Below are positions 27,901-38,336 of a stretch of 64,000 bases of DNA, piece after piece. This DNA is from Ciona intestinalis (lineage: Eukaryota; Chordata; Ascidiacea; Phlebobranchia; Cionidae): assembly GCF_000224145.3 (NCBI RefSeq), contig NC_020166.2, positions 8,270,050 to 8,334,049 of the forward strand, in the 5' to 3' direction. A program made the position numbers and the translations under genes. Positions within the stretch are counted from its first letter, which is position 1. The number at the start of each line of letters is the position of its first letter. The notes beneath the pieces are model-generated. The model did no database searches and was not told the origin of the DNA. It saw only the letters and a program-made list of their open reading frames with translations.

Positions 27901-30364
27901 TATAACTTCTTTATTTCTATAAATTATCCATTTCTGCCACAGTCAATAATGTTAGAAACACAATTTTATTTGTAATTTATGAATTAACATTTGTTTGCCA
28001 ATTTATCAAATTTTCTTCTTATTTTTTTACCAAGGTACCCAAATAGGCACCCCAATATTTCCTGCCCAAGCACAGTGGGGACCTCAGCACCCAGCAATGG
28101 GTAAGCACTCCCCTGGCCCTGTCAAGCAAGCAGCAAGGGATATACCTCCAAATGCTCCAAGGTAAAACTCATGATTGAATAAGTGTAACTTTGCATGGCC
28201 CGAAAACGACAGTTGTTACAACACGGGTCTTCTGTTTCGTACACTTCGTCCCAGATTACAAGTTACCACGGATGTAACTTACTTTATCCTTACGTGACCC
28301 AAAAAGACAGTCGTTATAACATGGGTGTTTTCTTTCATACACCTTGTGCCAGCTTACCAGTTACTGCTTATTAAAATATTTGATTGAGTTTAGCATCATT
28401 TCTATTCTATATGGGTTAGGTCTTAACAGCAAAAATGTTATGGGATCTGGAATTTGTGCCAGAGATGATTTTTACCCTATCATTTACTATTAGCCCATTC
28501 AGTAAAATAGGTGGGTACTTCTGGGTTAACATCAAAAGAATTTTTGTAAGAGTCACCCAATAAAATATCTGGGTATTAAAATACTTTGACCAGCATTTAG
28601 AAGAACCATAATAAGACAGTTTAAAACCAGTAAGCTACTGTATTTATTCTAAAAACAGCAAAAAAATATAAAAAATATTAAAAAACTAAAACTGTAAACA
28701 GATCACCAAGAGAAGACCACCCCCAAAGGGGCCGACCTGAAACAAAAGGACGAGAAAACTTTGTTCATAATTCCTCCAAAGAAAGAAGAGTAAGAGAAGG
28801 TGGTTTTATCTTAGCTTGATATTTTGCTTCATTTTCAATCTAAATCTGCTTAAACTTAAATGAATTTCACACATTTAAATGTCACTTCCTTGAATAAATG
28901 AATGAACAAACTTCACAATTTATAGTTACACCATAAAACAAACTAATCTGAATATCCCTTTAACTTCTATAAATGAATGTCACATATTTTTTTCGTGGTG
29001 GGACAACTTTTTAACACCCACCGAAAGTTTTCGATTTCATCTATTTTAACAGTTTTTCTCATTTTGTAATGCATTGAAGATTTGTGTGTTAGGCAATTAC
29101 TATTTACCACAAATGGGAAATTATTTTTAACATTACCCAGGAAAAAGTAAAGACACAAAAAGGAAATTAGTTTAACATTATTCCTGTTTAACATTACTTT
29201 TTAATTTTTTTTTTTTTAAATTATCTTTTAACACCGTTTTTTTTAACATTATTTTTACCATTACAGTCCCCCCAATACCTCGGAAATTGAGTCGCAGCCC
29301 TGACCCGAAGTCTGCACGCCATCAAGCCCCCACCCCTTTAGAAAAGCCAAGTAGAAGCCATACACCCAACAGTAACCCCGACCGAGCCCCCTCCCCACCC
29401 ACACAGCGACACTTACACACCCATCATCATATACATGAAGGGGTAACCCCCTATCACCCCATTATACCCCAGCATTATGGATACCCTGGTAAGTTGTCAG
29501 CTATTTTGTATATGAATAAATGAATAATTTATCTTCACATGGCCGGAAAATGAAGGTCGTTATAACATGGGTGTTCTGTTTCATACACCTTGTGCCAGCT
29601 TACAAGTTACCATGTATGTAACTTTGTGGGTGAATAAGTTATTATGTAGCTTTATGGCAAAGTGGTTATTGCGTCTGTCTGTAACATAGCGGTTACGGGT
29701 TCAGGGCTTGCAGTTGCTACCATTAAGGGCTTGAATAGGTTATATTTATTCATTCTCTGACTGGAAAAACAGGCTTTTGGTTATTAACCAATATAGCTAA
29801 ATCTTCTATAAATGAATATTATTTTTTATCCCCACGTGGCAGGAACACTTTTTTGATAATAAATGCATGTTATTTTTTCTTGTATAAAAGTGTGTAACCT
29901 TTTTTTTCTTTTTTTATTATTCAATTTAAATTTACATAATCCTGTATTGTTTCTTCAGCACCAATTGCTGCACAACCTGTTATAGCTGCAAACACTGAGG
30001 CAATGGCTGCTGGATATCCAGGACAATTTCCCTCAAAAAGGTAAACAATATTAAAAAAAATAAAAGGACTTTTATAGTTTCTTGAGTACAAACAATCATT
30101 GGAAAATAAACAATTATAATTTATAATAAAAAAATAAAATGACTTTTATAGATCTTAGTGTGTAAATTTTCATTGGTAATATCTTGCCCTCAAAAAACGT
30201 AAACAATTTTAGTAACAAATAAAAACAACTTTAAAGTTCTTTGTGTACAAATAATTATTTGTAATACTTAGCACTCAAAAAGGTAAACAATTTTAATAAT
30301 AAGTAAAACAATTTTGTATCTTCTTGTGCGCAACTAATCATTGTTAATATTTTGCAGGGATTAA
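6969..30364 (+). CDS. ZNF609: ZNF608/ZNF609 (scribbler-type) zinc finger protein, 16 exons
   Basis: ATG at 7040; the exon itself begins at 6969 after a CTCCCGCAG acceptor. Coding exons: 7040-8263, 16658-17126, 19346-19433, 20915-21089, 22146-22278, 22884-22956, 23292-23842, 24140-25955, 26183-26516, 26817-27137, 27403-27553, 28035-28161, 28702-28799, 29267-29488, 29959-30040, 30358-30364. They sum to 1956 codons plus stop, and every phase matches. Orthology markers, in order, are: an acidic [18 protein letters not shown] block (~residues 50-70); [17 protein letters not shown] then [20 protein letters not shown] and WAPPRFSDSD (~545-600); and the single C2H2 finger CPHPKC...YHQAHAH (711-734) after PVFIDC. 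The remainder is Ser/Pro-rich disordered sequence with a poly-Gln segment in exon 9. The family acts in the nucleus as transcriptional co-regulators (ZNF609 with cohesin loading/Integrator, scribbler as repressor). The donor of exon 13 (G|GTGGTT) is weak but is the only one keeping frame. Invertebrate pro-orthologue of ZNF608 and ZNF609. Confidence 0.93.
8264..16657 (+). other. Long first coding intron of the ZNF608/609 gene
   Basis: An 8.4 kb intron, by far the longest in the window. Complex, CpG-containing sequence with no MITE, SINE or simple-repeat array. Open frames up to about 170 codons occur (for example 12697-13203 +, 12663-13088 -), but they overlap each other on opposite strands, lack family resemblance and look like chance. 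Its length, composition and lack of transposons suggest dense cis-regulatory content; this is inference. If the first donor at 8264 is not used, translation would continue in frame to a stop near 8506. Confidence 0.5.
17127..19345 (+). other. Second coding intron of the ZNF608/609 gene
   Basis: A 2.2 kb intron between the [10 protein letters not shown] exon and the [10 protein letters not shown] exon. No repeat family or recognisable coding exon was seen. Confidence 0.5.
19639..19837 (-). mobile_element. TA-flanked ~195 bp MITE, copy 5
   Basis: Begins TATAGTAGGCCAGTAGGGGGAG, where the end appears locally duplicated, and ends TTCCCCCCACCCTACA. It lies in ZNF intron 3 and is the first copy after the repeat-free block. 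Confidence 0.8.
22484..22580 (+). mobile_element. SINE tail fragment
   Basis: Contains GTGTATGAAACAGAACACCCATG...CCATGTGAGGATTCATT, the 3' portion of the tRNA-derived SINE seen many times in the window. It lies in ZNF intron 5. Confidence 0.6.
22659..22846 (-). mobile_element. TA-flanked ~195 bp MITE, copy 6
   Basis: Starts CAGTAGGGTGGGGAAAAATGG and ends CTTTCCCCAACCCTA. Its pyrimidine-rich right end stops 37 bp before the zinc-finger exon of the ZNF gene (22884). Confidence 0.85.
23945..24123 (+). mobile_element. Degenerate MITE, copy 7
   Basis: The left terminus has decayed, but GACGGGACACCTTTAGC, the central TTAACAACGGTGTATGGGAGT and the right end CCCATTTTCCCCACAGTACTA identify the family. 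It ends about 16 bp before the acceptor of the 1.8 kb ZNF exon 8 (24140). Confidence 0.75.
28165..28370 (-). mobile_element. Two adjacent SINE tail copies
   Basis: Two head-to-tail copies of the tail unit (CGAAAACGACAGTTGTTA...CTTCGTCCCAGATTACAAGTTACCACG, then AAAAAGACAGTCGTTATAAC...CTTGTGCCAGCTTACCAGTTAC) in ZNF intron 12. Confidence 0.6.
29520..29790 (+). mobile_element. tRNA-derived SINE copy
   Basis: 29520-29640 is a tail unit in reverse. From 29650 onward there is a tRNA-like head with box A (TGGCAAAGTGGTTA) and box B (GGGTTCAGGGCTT), followed by GCAGTTGCTACCATTAAGGG. The internal RNA polymerase III promoter motifs mark it as a tRNA-derived SINE. Located in ZNF intron 14. Confidence 0.65.
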
Positions 30365-31594
30365 CTGGTGGTGTGTGGCTGCAATTGAACACATGTTGTG
30401 TGTTTGAATTTTGTTTCAACTTCTTACTTTTTGACTGAGTTCTCTTTTATCGTTCCGACCAGTTCAAGATGTATTTCATTCCACTTGTGCCACTTCGGCG
30501 CCAGTGAAACCTCTTTTTCGAGACTTCTTTTTCTTGTTGTAGTTAACTTAGAAATCTAACCTAGGAGGATATAAATGGTTTTCTTCTTCAAACCGAAAAA
30601 ATGCTAATCCATGCCAACGTACTGATTGCTGCTTACGATTTGTGAATTAATCTTTCTAGTTTTCCATTTTGTACAAGAATTATTTCTTGTTCTAAATGTA
30701 ACGTTTTTCATTTTACGAATGCTCGTGTTTTGTATCTGCTGTTTTGCACTGTGTTTAATCTCCATGGCTGCGGCAAATATAAAACGTCAAGCAAATGGTC
30801 AATTTTTAACCTGATTGAAATACTTCAGGCAATGTTCTGGGCATAAAGAATGTTTAAGAATATTTTTAAATGTCTCAAACGCAGTGCTTTCTAAGCATAA
30901 ATTATTTGGTTGAGGAAACTTTTTTAAAATTCTTGTCACTTTTATAAATTTCATTTACCTATTCACCACATTACTCAGTGCATTGTAAACGTTTAAATGG
31001 GAACTGGGATTTTTAAAACCCGATTGCCACAACTCTTAAAGTTGTAGGGGCACTGCACCAAAAGAAAGTAAAAAACAGATATTTTTACTATGCATATGCA
31101 GCACTGTTCAGTTTAGAATCTCTACTGTTTATTTGAAATTTACATGTAAAAGCAGAATTAAAAAAAACACATGATAGAGAAAAGTAAGAAAAGGTTGGAA
31201 ATTAATGAACGAGTGAAAATTATTCAGCATGTACAAGAAAACAATGTACATACATGTACAATTCTATCTTTAGAATTTCACATACCAGAACAGCAGTGGA
31301 AGATTAGTAAGAAATTTGGGCAGTAGAATAATGATTGCTAAATTATTACAAAAATTGTCTTTGCCTTTTTCATGATTACGTTCAAGCTTTTAATCCATCA
31401 GTTTTGTGAATACGCATTTACAAGAAACATGTTCAGGTTGTAAAAGATTCATGATGTGAGAGTTTTGTTTGATCTTTAAATAGAAAAAAGGCAATATTTC
31501 AATACATTGAAGCCTGGCAGTGTTGCCGGGTTTGGTGATCAACCATCAGTGATGCAGAGTTTAAAGTAAAAACAGGAAACACTATTTGTACAGT
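30365..31594. other. 3' UTR / convergent intergenic region between ZNF608/609 and PEX16
   Basis: Sequence between the ZNF stop (30364) and the PEX16 stop (31595, minus strand). It probably contains both 3' UTRs. The first clear AATAAA on the plus strand is at 31755-31760, inside PEX16, so ZNF transcripts that use it would be antisense to the last PEX16 exon. No other gene seen. Confidence 0.45.
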
Positions 31595-34500
31595 TCAATC
31601 ACTCCATGTGTAGAAATACACCCTCTGCCACGCAGGCAAGTATTTACTAAGAGGTTGAACCACATAATGAGCTAACGGCAAGTGTTCGGAGAGATAATGC
31701 AGAATTTTGTGTATTCTTGGCCTGCAAGAAAAAAAGTCCAGGTTATTTATTGTCAATAAAAGCCCAAAAAGCATATTGTTTATTTTATTTAAAATATCTA
31801 TAATTTTTTATTTTCAAAATATATATATTTTTTATACACAAAACCAGTCTTTAGTTTTGCTTTTTTTACATGAAAATTACATTGTACACTGCAGAACATA
31901 ACAGCTTCTGAATTATGCAAACAAAGTGCAGGAATCATAACGGACCAATATTAGCCATATAACACATTAACAAATAAGTTAATATATAACCATACCCTCG
32001 ATAGTGCAACGTGAATGTATTTGAAAATTTACAATAATTAAAACTTTAGAAAGATTAAGTATATATATGTTTAAATATATATATAAAGTTACAGGTTTAA
32101 AAAATAAATATATTCTATAAAATCGCCAACAAGTTAGAAATGTGGTAACTCGTAATGAGCACAAAGTGTATGAAACAGAACACTCATGTTATAATGATGG
32201 TCGTTGCCCCTTCACGCAAGAATAAATAAGTTACATTCACCACAAAGTTACGAAGGAGAGTGTGAAACAAAAAACTTATGCCTTTGCCCTCCAGCGAAGA
32301 AAAATAAATAAAATTTATCCATTAAAATTCACAACTCAAACCGAACTAACCCAGTTGTTTTTTCATACACAGGCGATCTTAGTAGATATACAATTAGGTT
32401 TGCATATCTCCTTCGTAATTCCTGCTTCTCCTGTGGATTGTATGGCCTTTCACTTTTGTGATCACGTTGAATAAGAGCATGTGATGACGTGTCAACAACA
32501 AGAGCTGCCAACCACGGTAGAAGGGATTTTGTTCCAAACACACCAGTGCTAAGTACTGTTGTATGTGTTGTTAAGGTAGAAAATCTTTTAGTTGGTGACA
32601 TAGCATGTTTTCGCTCATTTTTTTTTAAATTTAATTTTCGACACGACTGTCTGGGTTTTTTTCCAAAAAAATACACAGCGGGTATCAGTGAGACCTAAAT
32701 AACTTTTTAAGACCAAAATTTTTACTGGTTATCAGCTAAAATAAGTGGTATTATACTTAATATGCTGATTAACACGAGCATTGGTTCATGCACATATTAT
32801 GATAAGCAGAGTTACACCCTGGAAATTTCAAGGCAAACCTGCCTACCCTGCCACCCCAGGTCTGGCACCCATGCCTAACTGTTACCATAGCATTAACCCC
32901 AACCAATATAGACTGTGCTGTATAAAGGATACAATGAAGCATAGGCCGGATAATGTGAAGGCACTCCCCAATTTTTTCTCGTTTGTTCAAGGTCGATGGA
33001 TAGAGGTTCCAACAGTTCATGTTCTCTGGTTTAGGATTTTCCCATTTGCTGTAGGAAGAGCTCAAGGTCGCCATCTGGTGGCCAGTTCTTCTTCCAATGT
33101 AAATGTTTTCATTTTCATCTGGTAATAATATAACATTGTTTATTAAAAACATATTTGTCGCTGCTATTATTGTGGCCGTATGTTTTCTTGGGCAAGACAC
33201 TTAATGAAAATTGCTTCAATTCACTAATGGTTGTCCAAATTATCAGCCTTACAAAAAAAAAATTGAAAATAATAATCAAGTAACATACATGGTAACTGGT
33301 AAGATGTAAATAAGTAGCAAGATTATCCTTTTCTTTCAGGAAATCAATTGGAATATTTGCTAGTGGTGCATCAACTTTAAAATTAACGGTGGACAAAAGT
33401 CAGAAAAAGGACGCAAAAAATACAAAGTTTGACAAAAAGGTGAGTGATACAAATATAAAGTTCTCTCTGTGCCACTGTATGCAAGGTATTATTTTATGTT
33501 TATGTATACAAATCACCTGAGTTGGTAGCTTGAGTGGCAATATTTGTCTTGTTGATCATTGTAACCAGTGCAGGAGACTGTAGACCAGAATCAAACATGT
33601 AGAGGAGGAGGCATCGCAGTATTGTCTGTAAATAAACAATTATGGAATGAATGTAACTTACTTTATCCTCGCGTGGCTAGAAAATGACAGTTGTTATAAC
33701 TCGGGTGTTCATAGACACAGTAACCACTTGGTTGGAGTAATTGCCGTTAAGTGTTTTCCCCAAGAAAAAAAAACGACCACAATGGTAGCAACGACGAGCC
33801 TTGAACCCATTTTCTGGCTGCATCAGTATGTCATTTAATATGAAGCTAACCTTTATTATTGTGATGACAACAATGACTGCCCATCTTGCCCCAGACCCAC
33901 CAAGCCTCCCAGCGGATAACTCAAGAAATGCCTGAAACAACAGATTTACAGTTTGTTATTTCGGCAGGTCTATACATTTAAAATTTTTAGATATATGTAT
34001 ATATTTATTAATATATATATATATATTTATATATTATATATATATATATTTGAAGTGTTTACAAAAATTTATATATATTTAAAATTTTGGAATGTAATGT
34101 GGAATTTAATGAATTGGTGAATAAAAAAACATATTTTTAAATAAATGTTGATAAGTTTTATCTCCTATACACAACAATTGAAAAACAAGGGCAACAGATG
34201 AACAGGAATGAGCCCAAAGAAAATGAACTTTTTTGTTCTTCTGCAAAAATAGTACTTGATAGCAATTGAAGCACACACCTGCGAAAACTCCACAACAGTA
34301 AGTGCTTGCTTCAATTTGGCAACAAACTTATTCTCATCAGTTTGTGAAATTAAATTTCGTGTCTTCAGTAAAATTTTTGTGTTGGCGTATGCAAACAGGT
34401 TGCATGCTGAAGTAACTGAAAGCAATGCATGAAGTATTAGTTCCATTTTGATGCTACTCGAGATGGCATTCTCGGCTATTGACTAAATTAGTCCCCTGCT

Positions 34501-36753
34501 TAAATTCAATTTTGCTTTTTTAGTCAACCGGCTAACTTTTGTAATAAGTAATGCACAGAAACTTAAAATGCTGATGCCGACCACAGACTAAGTTTTAGTC
34601 GGCCCACTTAAACAACTCTGTAACCAACAGTTACTATGACTGACTAATTTAGAGCGTAGCCGAGAATACCATACCTGGTGTACATAATAATCAGTGCATG
34701 TTATAAAGTGACACAGTTCACAGCCAGGTGCAAACAACCCATTGCATTGTGTGTTATTCTCACAAAATTTTGCAGAAGAAAATTAGGATTAAACGGCAGT
34801 AACACCACTGGCGTAAAGTTACGGGGTTGCAGGGTTGCCTGGCAACCCTTTGATTTTCTCCATACTAATAATGCGTAAGGAATTACGTTCGACCAAACGA
34901 AGACGCCATTATTACTGCGAACAAACTTCGTTTACGTTCGTTAAAATATGTCAATACCGATGCGTCTCATTCACGACACAAATGCATTCAACTGGTATTT
35001 AAACTCCTGTTTGCTAAATAATTCACGTGTGAATCGCTATTGTGACGTCAGTAATCAACGTGTGAATCGCTATTATGTTGCAATCAATTGCCAGGTTCAA
35101 ACAACCGCTATTATGATGCAATGAATCCACGTGTGAATCCCTACTATTTCGTAATAAATATGCTGCTTGCCTGAGGAAAACATTGCATATAAATATAAAG
35201 CAGTGTTGGAAACGTTTTAGGCAGTTTATTTCCGCGATATTTCGTTCTGAAAACCTACTATTTCCGACGGACGGGTCTTCGTTTGTAAGATAACCACACA
35301 CTCGTGCGGGCTTGACGAAAGGCGCATTCGACATAGCTACTGTGACGTCACTCGCCAGGCAATCGGATTCGACCGTTTCTCATTACACGGACTTGCTGAA
35401 CGCGCGTAATTTTAATTTGTCTCATCCCTACGTAATTCTGAATACGTTTACGTTGGTATGAGCTTTTACAAAGCACATATTTAAAGGGTTGCAAACCGAA
35501 AACAAAGGGTTGCAAACCGTTTTTTTTTTCGCGCCTACCGGCGCTAGGACTTCCTTTTTTTCTGGTTTTTGCAACCCTAACGTTTAGTAAAACTTTACGC
35601 CTATGCTACAAGGTATTAACCACCCTGCAAAATTGGCAAAAGCATGTACGAGCAGCACTTCGTCGTTGCTCCTAGAACAGGAAACAACAGACGCTTCTGA
35701 AAATGAAGAAGTGTGGTCGTCCTCTTCAGATGAAGAATTTCTCGGTTTTTAACCTTTTTTGCTGTTTTACCAAACGTAGTTGTTCACTTCACGTCTTGTA
35801 AATAAACCACATGTGTTGCAGATTCGTAAGTTGTGCTACAAAANNNNNNNNNNNNNNNNNNNNNNNNNNNNNNNNNNNNNNNNNNNNNNNNNNGCTATTA
35901 TGATGCAATGAATCCACGTGTGATCCCTACTATTTCGTAATAAATATGCTGCTTGCCTGAGGAAAACATTGCATATAAATATAAAGCAGTGTTGGAAACG
36001 TTTTAGGCAGTTTATTTCCGCGATATTTCGTTCTGAAAACCTACTATTTCCGACGGACGGGTCTTCGTTTGTAAGATAACCACACACTCGTGCGGGCTTG
36101 ACGAAAGGCGCATTCGACATAGCTACTGTGACGTCACTCGCCAGGCAATCGGATTCGACCGTTTCTCATTACACGGACTTGCTGAACGCGCGTAATTTTA
36201 ATTTGTCTCATCCCTACGTAATTCTGAATACGTTTACGTTTGTATGAGCGTTTACAAAGCACATATTTAAAGGGTTGCAAACCGAAAACAAAGGGTTGCA
36301 AAGCGTTTTTTTTCGCGCCTACCGGCGCGAAGACTTCCTTTTTTTCTGGTTTTTGCAACCCTAACGTTTAGTAAAACTTTACGCCTATGAGTAACACCAA
36401 TGTGTGTTAAGGTATATATGCAGCAATATCTTGGTCAAAACTACAATTTGCAATATATTTGTTCAAAAATATGTGAAAACACATACTTAGCTCCGAAATG
36501 AAGATTGAATTGTCATAGTTTTTAGAGAGTGCTTCGAACAAGTATGATGATGTTTTCACGGTTTTCTCAATCTGAAGTAAATATTTATAATTGTGTTTGG
36601 TGCTAAATGCTTTTAAGTATTTTCTACATGAAAAAAAACGCCTACCTGGTCTACCATTTCTGGGTTTTGTGAGACAAAATTCACGTACGCTTGTTTTATC
36701 TCCATTAAATTTTCATTTAGCCTGTCCCGAGCCGATTTCAAAATGTCAGACAT
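31595..36753 (-). CDS. PEX16: Peroxisomal membrane biogenesis factor PEX16, 8 exons
   Basis: Coding exons in transcript order: 36753-36646, 36571-36487, 34415-34279, 33931-33851, 33625-33517, 33118-32933, 32555-32351, 31721-31595. They sum to 345 aa plus stop, close to the ~336 aa of vertebrate PEX16, and phases match throughout. Matches along the family include ELITSACNLFAYANTKILLK, FLELSAGRLGGSGARWAVIV, TILRCLLLYMFDSGLQSP, NIYIGRRTGHQM, IIRPMLHLLSTGVFG, PWLAALVVDTSSHAL, ELRRRYANLIVYLLRSPVYE and the closing YLPAWQRVYFYTWSD. PEX16 is an integral ER/peroxisome membrane protein that receives PEX3 and so brings membrane proteins to peroxisomes; loss causes Zellweger-type disease in humans. The exon 6 donor (CATT|GTATCC) is non-consensus but restores the conserved HLLS motif. 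The gene is convergent with the ZNF gene and head-to-head with NTPCR. Intron 2 contains a hAT-like element and an N gap. Confidence 0.93.
32150..32300 (+). mobile_element. SINE tail copy
   Basis: GGTAACTCGTAATGAGCACAAAGTGTATGAAACAGAACACTC...CACGCAAGAATAAATAAGTTACATTC, followed by a second partial unit. Lies in the last PEX16 intron. Confidence 0.6.
33150..33320 (+). mobile_element. SINE fragment
   Basis: Contains the body block GCTATTATTGTGGCCGTATG...CTTGGGCAAGACACTTAATG...CCAAATTATCAGCCTTAC and AACATACATGGTAACTGGT. Within PEX16 intron 5. Confidence 0.6.
33645..33840 (-). mobile_element. Near-complete SINE copy, reverse
   Basis: Read on the minus strand it gives a box B-like GGGTTCAAGGCTCG, then GTTGCTACCATTGTGGTCG, AAACACTTAACGGCAATTACTCC and the tail ACTGTCATTTTCTAGCCACGCGAGGATAAAG. 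Its head lies about 10-15 bp downstream of the PEX16 exon 4 donor (33851). Confidence 0.65.
34806..36389. mobile_element. hAT-like non-autonomous element(s) with 8-bp target duplication
   Basis: The exact 8-mer AGTAACAC flanks the block at 34798-34805 and 36390-36397. The ends are an imperfect inverted repeat: CACTGGCGTAAAGTT on the left, and CATAGGCGTAAAGTT when the right end is read in reverse. An 8-bp duplication with CA...TG ends is typical of the hAT superfamily. An identical right terminus also occurs at 35605, so the block holds one ~800 bp unit (34806-35605), 238 bp of other sequence, a 50-N gap, and a second copy of the last ~500 bp (35894-36389). No transposase domain is recognisable. 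Located in PEX16 intron 2. Confidence 0.75.
35844..35893. other. Assembly gap (50 N)
   Basis: Run of 50 N inside the hAT-like block, between two near-identical ~500 bp segments. Confidence 0.99.
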
Positions 36754-37296
36754 ATTTGTATCTTTAACGTACTTACACTGCAACAAAAAGTGAGTGTGCA
36801 ATGTATATACTACGGATAATATTGCCCAATACTCGTGTTTTGATTGCAAACTGCAACACAACTTTCAGCCGCCAATTCCAAAACTCATTGTAGAACCGCA
36901 GCAGTCAACCGGAAAGTAAACAACAATAGAAATGTGTAAAATATTTTGAAAAATATAAAACGTAGTAAATAGTAAATACTATGGTAAAATCTTATTAGAT
37001 TGATGCTTTACGCTAGGTATTGGCAAAACAAATGTCTCGAAAGCAGGTGGTAAATTTAATACCAAACTATCCAGCGAAAACAATTTGCACAAAAGTGTGG
37101 TTCATTTGATATTTTATTTCGCACAACAATGACGTCTAGATTCACAAAAGAAATCATCCGTGTCTTGGTATTTGCGAAATTCCCCCACTCCTAATTCAAA
37201 CGTACCGCTTGGAATCAGCGGTCGGTTTCAGAGCTATAAAAGCTGTAGTTCGGTCGTGTTTCTAATTTAGACCAAGCGCGAACTTCCAAACAAAGG
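36754..37296. promoter_or_regulatory. Shared PEX16 / NTPCR intergenic promoter region
   Basis: 543 bp separate the divergent start codons of PEX16 (-) and NTPCR (+). A TATA-like TATAAA at 37235-37240 lies 57 bp before the NTPCR ATG, giving a plausible start site near 37265. No repeat or ORF of interest in between. A common bidirectional promoter is inferred from the layout. Confidence 0.5.
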
Positions 37297-37878
37297 ATGG
37301 CGGTGCGACCGACGCATGTTTTTCTCACTGGTCCGCCAGGCGTCGGTAAAACAACGCTCGTGAGGCAACTAAAAGATTCTTTATTATCATGCTGTCCAAT
37401 AAGGGGATTTTACACTGAAGAAATAAGACAAGGCGGACGCCGAATTGGTTTTGACGTAGTATTAGTAAACGGAAATCGATGTCCGTTAGCACGAATCGAA
37501 GAAGACCGTTTTCCATCTTCATACAAAAAGCGGCCAAAAGTTGGGAAATACAGTGTTTATACTGACGAATTCGAGCAACAAGTTTTGTCAGAATTGAAAA
37601 AAGCTCAAACCGATGATGTAAAATCGATTTTTGTTTTGGATGAAATCGGTAAAATGGAATTGTTCAGTTCAAAATTTAAAACTGAGGTTATGAAGGTATT
37701 TGAAAGCAAGGGAACTGTTATTCTGGGAACTATCCCAGTCAAAAAAGGCTCTGGTATTCTTTTTGTCGAGAATATTCGCAGAAGAGAGGATGTAAAATTA
37801 TTCGAAGTATCGTTTGCCAATAGAAACCGTTTGTTTGAAGACATTTTAAATTCATTAAAAAGCATAAATGAAATATAA
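37297..37878 (+). CDS. NTPCR: Cancer-related nucleoside-triphosphatase (NTPCR/THEP1 family)
   Basis: Single-exon gene encoding 193 aa; the human protein is 190 aa. It catalyses slow hydrolysis of NTPs to NDPs and phosphate; the in vivo role is unclear. The P-loop GPPGVGKTT is at residues 12-20, preceded by a beta strand (THVFLT). GFYTEEIRQGGRRIGFDVV follows at residues 37-55, diagnostic of the archaeal/eukaryotic THEP1 family. The Walker B-like VLDEIGKMELFS spans 113-124, and ILGTIPVKKG plus the ENIRRREDVK segment lies near the C terminus. The start is chosen because the P-loop begins 11 residues later, as in the family. Apparently intronless. Starts 543 bp from divergent PEX16 and ends 458 bp before the HIP1 start on the same strand. 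That spacing is larger than the very short gaps typical of Ciona operons, so co-transcription is not indicated. Confidence 0.95.
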   Translation: MAVRPTHVFLTGPPGVGKTTLVRQLKDSLLSCCPIRGFYTEEIRQGGRRIGFDVVLVNGNRCPLARIEEDRFPSSYKKRPKVGKYSVYTDEFEQQVLSELKKAQTDDVKSIFVLDEIGKMELFSSKFKTEVMKVFESKGTVILGTIPVKKGSGILFVENIRRREDVKLFEVSFANRNRLFEDILNSLKSINEI

Positions 37879-38336
37879 TAATTTAAACAACACATTTCAT
37901 TTTAAATTTAGTGTATAACAGCTATGTATAGGTATAGCTTTGGTGTTCCCCGCATAATACTCTTCTTTTTTCTTTTCTCATGGTGGTTTTGTTATTCTCC
38001 TAAGTTAAATGTTAAGTTTTAGGTTTCCATGTGCGTTTGCAAAGTTTCATTTAAGTAATTAAATACTTTATCAATTTCTTGCCACATGCCCACATGGCAG
38101 ACGAGACGTTTCTTTAAAAATTCATTTATATAAATCTTTAGGTAATTCTTAAATTTTTTTTTTCAAATATTAAAATCGGTCTATCCAGTATCCAAAAATC
38201 ACTTAGCGGTTAGCTTAAAAGGTGTTTTTATTTATTATTTACTTACTTATACACCCACTGTCGCAGATTCACTGTTATGGTAATTTCTTTGTAATTTTAT
38301 CCAACTTTTCCCCGTTGTGCGGATTAACTCATCAAG
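37879..38336 (+). other. NTPCR-HIP1 spacer
   Basis: AT-rich non-coding sequence holding the NTPCR 3' UTR and the HIP1 upstream region. No repeat copy or clear TATA box noticed. Confidence 0.45.

Noticed and set aside
32886..33118. Extended PEX16 exon 6 ending at the ATG|GTAACA donor
   Set aside because: It leaves phase 0, which cannot join exon 7 in frame and adds residues absent from the family.
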